Below, piece after piece: positions 39,401 to 45,591 of a DNA stretch of 45,591 nt (within the stretch, counting starts at the first letter, position 1; every line of letters starts with the position of its first letter). The notes beneath the pieces are model-generated. The model searched no databases. It saw only the letters and a program-made list of their open reading frames with translations, and was not told the DNA's origin. Source of the DNA: Prorocentrum cordatum (lineage: Eukaryota > Sar > Dinophyceae > Prorocentrales > Prorocentraceae). Location of the stretch: contig CAUYUJ010014195.1 in the NCBI GenBank assembly GCA_963575745.1, positions 306,198 through 351,788 on the forward strand, in the 5' to 3' direction. The translations under genes and the position numbers were made by a program.

Positions 39401-39669
39401 CCATTTGTGAAGCGGTTGTCAATATTTCAGCTTGAGGGTCATAAATGGTGGGGAGTTCTCAAGCGAAATGCCCAGTCTGCCCTAAAAACTTGCCTCCCGG
39501 TGCGACAGGGAGAAGTTATGTAAGGAACAGGAATGGAGGAGAAGGAGGAGTAGGAAGAGGAGGAGGAGGAGGAGGAAAGGGAAGACGAGGAGGAAAAGGA
39601 AGGTGGAGGAGGAATAAGATCGGGGGCTCCAGGCCAGGGCCGACCCGTGCGAGGCGGGGATTTATTCAG
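39401..39669. other. Unclassified with GGA-rich tract
   Basis: GGA/AGG tract at about 39,535-39,615; otherwise nothing recognised. Confidence 0.4.
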
Positions 39670-39812
39670 ATCCACCGCCTGACGAACCCACGCCCTGACT
39701 CCCCACAAGGGCGGTGGATATGATTATGAATATATGTGTGGCCCAGCCGTATCCACCGCCTCCCGAAGTCAGAGAGATCGGCTTCCCAGGCGGTGGACAG
39801 GGGATATGGATA
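39670..39812 (+). mobile_element. FB-2 element, double hairpin
   Basis: The first hairpin pairs ATCCACCGCC (39,670-39,679) with GGCGGTGGAT (39,710-39,719). The second pairs TCCACCGCC (39,752-39,760) with GGCGGTGGA (39,789-39,797), with an inner GAAG/CTTC pair. The second half is repeated in inverse orientation at 25,231-25,340. Confidence 0.75.
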
Positions 39813-40654
39813 TCTACTCCCAGACTCGGAGCCCCAGGCCCAGATCGGTGCGCGCCCCCTCCTGGCCAATCTGGGAGCGCGTGTCCACCGCGATCCTGGC
39901 CCAGGGCCGGCGCGACCAACAGATCCAGAGCGGGTTGGTGACAGCTGGCGTTCCCTGGCCCCCGGCCTGACGTAGGTGGCCTGCTGGCGGGCGGCCCAGG
40001 CAGCCTGGGGCACCCCGGCCGCAAAGGGCGGCGAGGTGCCAGCGGCGGCGGTGGCTGGCGACTGCGCATGTCCCGCGGACTGGGGCGCTGCTGCCATACT
40101 ACCTGGCCGGCTTGGCGAAGGCGACGAGGAGGGGAGGCGGAGAGGGGAGAGACGAGAACTAGAAGGGGGGAGCGGCAGGGAGAGGATCGGCTTGCCTGGC
40201 CGATGAAGCATGCATCATGTCAGCACGTGTTAACACTGCACCTCGCAAGAAACAGCCCGTGAGCAGAGCTCCAAAGGCACCGGCACGGGGGAACAGGAGG
40301 GCGGGGAGGGGAAAAGAGGAGAAGAGGGAGGACGACGAGCAGTACGGCGATGGTGTCGGTGGAGGCGAGGGCGCGCACAAATGGACGAGGGCGAGGACCA
40401 CGGAGAGGAGGCGGAGGATAGGAGAGAGGAATGCCAAGGAGTGAGTTTGACAACATGCCACACACAGAAACCATCAAACCAGCACGTGCTCGTGGGGGTG
40501 CTGGCGCGCGTGGTCGGGCGCGAGCGCATGGACGCATGAGCATGTGCACGTGAGTGCACCCGTGCACGCGCGTGCGCATATATCTATATATATATATGGG
40601 TATGTACGGTATGTATAAGCTCGAGTGCATGCGTGTATGCTTATGCCAATGACT
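39813..40654. other. No gene recognised
   Basis: GC-rich (39,960-40,100), purine-rich (40,120-40,190 and 40,290-40,440), then CGTGCACGTG-type alternating sequence from about 40,480. No domain in any frame. Confidence 0.4.
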
Positions 40655-41800
<1,146 letters not shown>

Positions 41801-41827
41801 AGACAAAGCGCCATATAAAAAAAAATG

Positions 41828-41958
41828 TTGGCGCTCCGCGCGGATTTCTTGGATCTGCGCTGGACCCCTCCCTGGCGCGCGAAGCGCGCCAGGGGCGGCG
41901 CCAGAGGCGCCGCCGGGGGAGCCCAGCGCGGATCCAAGAAATCCGCGCGGAGCGCCAA
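41828..41958. mobile_element. FB-1 foldback, best copy (three-way junction)
   Basis: Outer arms 41,828-41,863 and 41,923-41,958 match at 35 of 36 positions (TTGGCGCTCCGCGCGGATTT start). Inside are two perfect hairpins: an 11-bp stem (CCCTGGCGCGC, 41,870-41,880, loop GAA) and a 9-bp stem (GGCGGCGCC, 41,894-41,902, loop AGA). Folded, one strand gives a long stem ending in a three-way junction. 131 bp, no coding capacity. No clear target duplication. Confidence 0.9.
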
Positions 41959-42169
41959 ACCAGTAGGTTAATGTGTTTTTGTTCTTCTTCGAATGCCAAC
42001 GTGCATGGGAATGGCATGCGCATATGCGCGCGTGGAAAGGATGCGCATGTGCATGCGCATGTAGACTTAGGTGAAGCTTGAATTGGGCAAAGAAGAGGAG
42101 GGAGGAAGCAACACTCCCAACACGCACTTCACCAGTCGAAACATCGCCCCCTGACTATTTCTGGACTAT
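41959..42169. other. No gene recognised
   Basis: GCATATGCGCGCG- and GCATGTGCATGCGC-rich part (42,000-42,062), then unclassified sequence. Confidence 0.35.
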
Positions 42170-42215
42170 CTTTGAATATTCCTCCTGTGGAGGGACAAGC
42201 CCTGCTTGAATGCAG
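42170..42215. mobile_element. MITE-1 right-end fragment
   Basis: TTCCTCCTGTGGAGGGACAA and GCCCTGCTTGAATGCA resemble the right end of MITE-1. No left partner was found upstream. Confidence 0.45.
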
Positions 42216-42455
42216 GTGCTTGCTGCAGGGCGTGCCCGCGTGCCTCCCCGTGCCCGGCACTCCCCGCCCTGCCCGTCCTGACGCAGCGCTCGGGCGCACG
42301 CCCGCGATCTGCGGGCTCGCCGGCGGCCTGCGGGGGCGGGGAAGGGCGGGAGGAGAACCTCGGCACCGCACAGGGGAAGGGAGGAGGAGGAGGAGGAGGA
42401 GGAGGAGGAGGAAAGGGAGGAGGGGGAGGACGAGGAGGAGGGGAGGAGGAGGCTC
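42216..42455. repeat. GC island followed by GGA tract
   Basis: CG-rich DNA (42,216-42,360), then GGA triplets (42,378-42,452). Confidence 0.75.
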
Positions 42456-42532
42456 ACTGCAAACCCGAGGCGCACCGACGATGTTACAATACACCGTCCA
42501 CACAAGTTCCCTCGTCACGGGTCCCTCAAATA

Positions 42533-42561
42533 ATCCCACCAGCCCTCTGGGCGCAGGTGGT
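42533..42561. repeat. 29-bp exact repeat, copy 2
   Basis: Identical to 8,998-9,026, same strand. Folds into a small hairpin. Confidence 0.6.
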
Positions 42562-42694
42562 TTAACGAGCTTGTGTCTTCTCTCTGCTAAGATCACTCCT
42601 TCCCCTGCTCGTGGGAGAGGTTCTTCACTGCGTTCCCTGTTAATCACAACCCCCTCCACCCAGGCGACCGGCAGCCAATCAGGAGCGATGAGGG
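42562..42694. other. No feature recognised
   Basis: Short unclassified stretch. Confidence 0.3.
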
Positions 42695-42990
42695 TCCTCC
42701 CCCCTCACCATCCCTGTCAAAAAACAATGTGAAGTCCACTTTGGGGCTAAATCTTGGGTTATGATCGGGGGGCGCGAGACTTTGTATGGTTTTTGACACA
42801 GACGGCGGGGGTGCCTGCATGTTGTCTGCTGCACAAAGAGTCAGCACCCCTGTCAAAATCAATATGGCATGCACTTCGAGACAACATCTGGATCATGCGC
42901 GGGCACCCCGCGGTCACCGCGCATTGGTTTTTGACTGGGACGGCGGGGATGCTGGCATACTGCCTGCCATGGGCAGGCCCACCAGACGCT
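42695..42990 (+). repeat. Two tandem hairpin units (~136 bp)
   Basis: CCTGTCAAAA at 42,713 and 42,849 and GGTTTTTGAC at 42,788 and 42,926 alternate in orientation, so each 136-138-bp unit folds on itself; GACGGCGGGG and CTGCCTGC follow each right arm. Confidence 0.7.
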
Positions 42991-43043
42991 ATGATGGCCA
43001 CCCCGCCGCGATTGCGCACTGGCTGCCCATCCGAAGACTACTG

Positions 43044-43200
43044 TTAGGTCGGGCCTGCCCCCCTACAGGGGGATGTTGGACGAAACATACAACATAGCCA
43101 AACAATACTACAACAAATGCTAAAAAATACTCAGAACAGTATGTGTTCATTTGTTCTGAATGTTCCTCTATTCCTCCTGTAGACGGACAGGCCCGACTAA
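43044..43200. mobile_element. MITE-1 copy 4 (157 bp, perfect 9-bp target duplication)
   Basis: Starts TTAGGTCGGGCCTGCCCCCC and ends GACGGACAGGCCCGACTAA. The flanking 9-mer AGACTACTG is identical on both sides (43,035-43,043 and 43,201-43,209). The AT-rich interior has no coding capacity. Confidence 0.92.
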
Positions 43201-43345
43201 AGACTACTGCTGAGCACGCTGCGGCTCGGGTGCTGCGTGTGTTAGGCGGGCGGGTGGGAGTGAACGAGACGGCTTGCCCTCCCCCTCCTCCCTCCCGTGG
43301 GCCTTGGGGGGGGGGCGTGGTGTCGGAGAGGGCTCTTCGGTCTAA

Positions 43346-43870
43346 GACGGCTCCAGGAGGGCCTCCGCGAGCCCAAGATGGTCTGCAAAAGTGGCCAAGA
43401 TACCTCAAGATGGCTCAAGATAGCCCCCGACGGTCCAAGAGGCTTCAAGATGGTCCCTTACAGAGCCCGACGAACCCTGCCAGAACCCCCCCCCCTCGGA
43501 GGCCAAAATGGCCACGAAACCGATGGAAAATCAATGTGGTGTGCCTTCTCGCTCGTTCGCGCCCGATGGGCATTCCAGAATGGCCCCACGACTGCCCTGA
43601 AGAGCACCAAGAGGGGCCCAAGAGGACCCCAAGAGGGTCCCAAGAGCGCCCCAAAAGCGGCCAAAGGGCCCCCAGACGCCATGTTTGAGCCTCCGAGGGA
43701 GGGGGAACATAATTCATAAACCCCCTCCTTGTGGAGCCATGGGGTCCAAGAGGCCTCCCAGACCCCTCCAATGAGCCTCAAGAGGGCTCCAAGACTCCCA
43801 AAGCGAGCCCCAGGAGGGCCCAAAGAATGCCCCACGCGGCCCCACAGGGACCCAACAGAGCCCTAAAGTC
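43346..43870 (+). repeat. CCAAGATGGC composite array, copy 2
   Basis: Units such as CAAGATGGCTC and CAAGAGGGGCCC with two embedded blocks (about 43,502-43,590 and 43,690-43,755) that match those of 9,119-9,735 in order. The near-palindrome GGCCAAAATGGCC lies at about 43,501. Confidence 0.75.
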
Positions 43871-44163
43871 CTTAATCGTCCTTTCAGATCCTCTCACAGC
43901 AGCTTCTATACAAAGCTCGACTTCTCATCCGCCTTGTCATCGTCTGTTCCTTCCCTCCTCCTTTCCTCCTCCTCCTCCTCCTCCTCCTCCTCCTCCTCCT
44001 CCTCAGCTTCCTCGCGCCGCATTCCTCATCCTCCTTCTCTCGTGTTCGTCCTCTTCCTCCTCCTTCTCCTCCTTGTACTGTACTGTACTCGATGGAGTCG
44101 GCCGTCTGGGCCAGCCGCCCCAAACAACGCGAACTCACAGTAGACTGTAACTATGGAGCGGGC
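43871..44163. repeat. TCC/CTC tract in unclassified DNA
   Basis: CTCCTC triplets at 43,962-44,006 and CT-rich sequence to about 44,075. No gene. Confidence 0.8.
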
Positions 44164-44588
44164 AGGAAAGAGCCAAAACGTGAGAGGATCTGAGCAGGGT
44201 TCCACTCCTCCTCCCACAGGCCATCAACGAAATCGGGAACCCCGCCCTGGTCATCAACAAACCTGACATGGACCCCCTTGTGAGACGACCTGATCACGGC
44301 AGCATCCTTGCAGCTGGCCGCACCAAGTGTTGGCGTGGACCCCACAAGGATCTGTTCGGCGACGCGGTCGTCCCAAAACCCGGTAGACCGACAGCGTGTC
44401 TGCTTTTCTGCGCAGCAAGGAAGAGCAGACTTTGGTACAAGTATCCCGAGAGTTTTCACGAATGAAGTGGTCCATGCTGGAGAAAAAATATGCAGAGTAC
44501 ATGAACAACTGATTTCCGGCGCCCTCCCCCCCCTCACCTCCCCCTTATTCTTCCCTCCTCCTCCCCTCCCCTCAAGCACGCCTGTCAA
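44164..44588 (-). CDS. Possible coding fragment of unknown function
   Basis: A minus-strand frame without repeats across about 44,164-44,430. The peptide has balanced composition: FWDDRVAEQILVGSTPTLG near the middle and VRFVDDQGGVPDFVDGLW near its end. The frame upstream (44,520-44,588) is glycine/arginine-rich repeat and unlikely to be native. A second minus frame (44,254-44,508) is also open. I recognise no domain. It may be an exon or a gene relic. Confidence 0.3.
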
Positions 44589-44765
44589 TACTGCATCATT
44601 GTTTCTCCTTCGCCGCCAGCGTTGCTCGCCATGGCAGGCCTGTTTTACAGTTTCGCCGTCCTCACGAGTGGAGCGTGACGCTTTGAGGCGTCCGATCGGA
44701 CCTGTGCTTGCTTGCTTGCTCCAGAGTTAGCGCTTTCCACAAACCAGCGCGCTGGTACGGCTGCA
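44589..44765. other. No feature recognised
   Basis: Unclassified sequence with a short GCTTGCTTGCTT run near 44,707. Confidence 0.3.
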
Positions 44766-44835
44766 ACTGCCACCACCACCACCGCTACAAACTACAGGGA
44801 CGACAATCGTCGTCCTTGCAGTAGTGGTGGTAGTC
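44766..44835. repeat. Foldback around GGACGAC-AATC-GTCGTCC
   Basis: A perfect 7-bp stem with an AATC loop is enclosed by CCACCACCACC and GGTGGTGG arms, giving a hairpin of about 70 bp. Confidence 0.6.
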
Positions 44836-45120
44836 ATGACAGTCGTGAACATCGATGAAAAGAATTACCGATCGAAACACTACTTCCACCAACCCTCCAA
44901 GCAACCCCAACCGACAATCCGGCCAACCATGGCCAACCCTGGCCAACCCTGGCCAGCCCTTCCAGCCAACCCTGGTGCTACTACAACGACCGCAGACTAC
45001 TACTACAACTACGACGCCTACGGCTACGACTCTTACTACGTCTCCTACCACCCGCACTTATCGCTATTGCCACTGCTATCGCGAGTAATGGAATGCCACC
45101 GGCACCACCGCTGATTCTAC
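44836..45120 (+). repeat. CCAACCCTGG and TAC-rich degenerate repeats
   Basis: CCATGGCCAACCCTGGCCAA-type units (44,930-44,970) and imperfect TAC triplets (44,986-45,050) that read as a tyrosine-rich peptide in one plus frame. No evidence of translation. Confidence 0.55.
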
Positions 45121-45560
45121 TGCTGTTAGGGGCGGTAGGATAACGAGGGATATGGCGACCCCGATCCCCGATGCTGATGGGCTCTCGACTGGACTAAAAA
45201 CTTCGAGAACCCAGCTCTGGGACACATGATGGGGGGGGGGGCGTCTTCGACATGAGAGCGTCCGAAGAGCCCCCTTAGGTGTATCCCCGACGTTTCTCTC
45301 TTTCCTGAGCGACCTGAGTTGTGGGGGGGGCAACTCGGGGACCGGGGGCAAACATTCATTGTGATGAGACAGGACACACAGACGAGGCAGAGGCAGCATA
45401 TCCCGATGAGGAGGCAAGCGCCTGCTCTGCGCCCGGCGAACAAGCCTGCCGATGTCGATGCTCTGCGCTCTCCTCCCGTCCAGGTAGAAACGGAGCAGGG
45501 CAGTGGGTTGAAGAGGGAGAGAAGGCATGACTAGGGAAGAGCCGGGAGGGATGGGGATAC
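45121..45560. other. No gene recognised
   Basis: Non-repetitive sequence with two G-runs (45,231-45,241 and 45,321-45,329). Open frames show no motif. Confidence 0.35.
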
Positions 45561-45591
45561 AGGGCTCCCGAATGGGTCCGAGTAGATGGGA
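45561..45591. mobile_element. MITE-2 copy 5, cut by window edge
   Basis: AGGGCTCCCGAATGGGTCCG followed by AGTAGATGGG matches the left end of MITE-2. The rest lies outside the window. Confidence 0.65.

Overview
This window looks like nuclear DNA of a eukaryote with a repeat-swollen, GC-rich genome, most likely a dinoflagellate. The best evidence is the one convincing protein-coding stretch, a 5'-truncated LINE-type retrotransposon frame on the minus strand (about 34.5 to 32.2 kb). It keeps the second half of a reverse transcriptase (YIDD box), a C-x-C-G zinc knuckle and a C-terminal RNase H domain, an arrangement I associate with dinoflagellate LINEs. Very low gene content and heavy microsatellite load fit. 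The genus is not determinable; a GC-rich genus such as Prorocentrum would be compatible (inference). A run of exactly 100 N (37,992-38,091) marks an assembly gap, and no organism label was given.

Layout. 1-8,385: a higher-order tandem repeat, three copies of a unit of about 2.65-2.74 kb. Each copy has two boundary modules and two alternating cores (a 21-bp array core and a purine-tract core), each core followed by a 40-bp satellite. A diverged copy lies at 12.4-14.0 kb. 8.4-12.4 kb: short foldback and TIR elements, including one element nested in another with a clear 9-bp target duplication. 14-19 kb: more dispersed repeats and GC-rich islands. 19.3-20.2, 26.0-27.0 and 28.55-29.2 kb: three copies of a composite element with short inverted ends that carries an internal 89-bp satellite. 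20.2-26 kb: foldbacks, a retroposon-like insertion and purine microsatellites. 27.8-28.1 kb: an 18-bp minisatellite. 30-31.3 kb: TIR elements and an A50-C-A28 tract. 31.85-34.7 kb: the LINE fragment. 34.7-39.5 kb: CT-, GGA- and CAT-rich microsatellites with foldbacks. 40.6-41.8 kb: a very large TG tract and alternating purine-pyrimidine DNA. 41.8-43.9 kb: the best foldback copy, tandem hairpins, a TIR element with a perfect 9-bp duplication and a second copy of the CCAAGATGGC composite array. 44.2-44.5 kb holds one possible coding fragment.

No functional gene set, operon, tRNA, rRNA or CRISPR is visible. The long open frames outside the LINE come from repeats that lack stop codons. The interest lies in the population of non-autonomous, structured, dispersed elements: at least eight families occur here in two or more copies, several with palindromic cores or target-site duplications.
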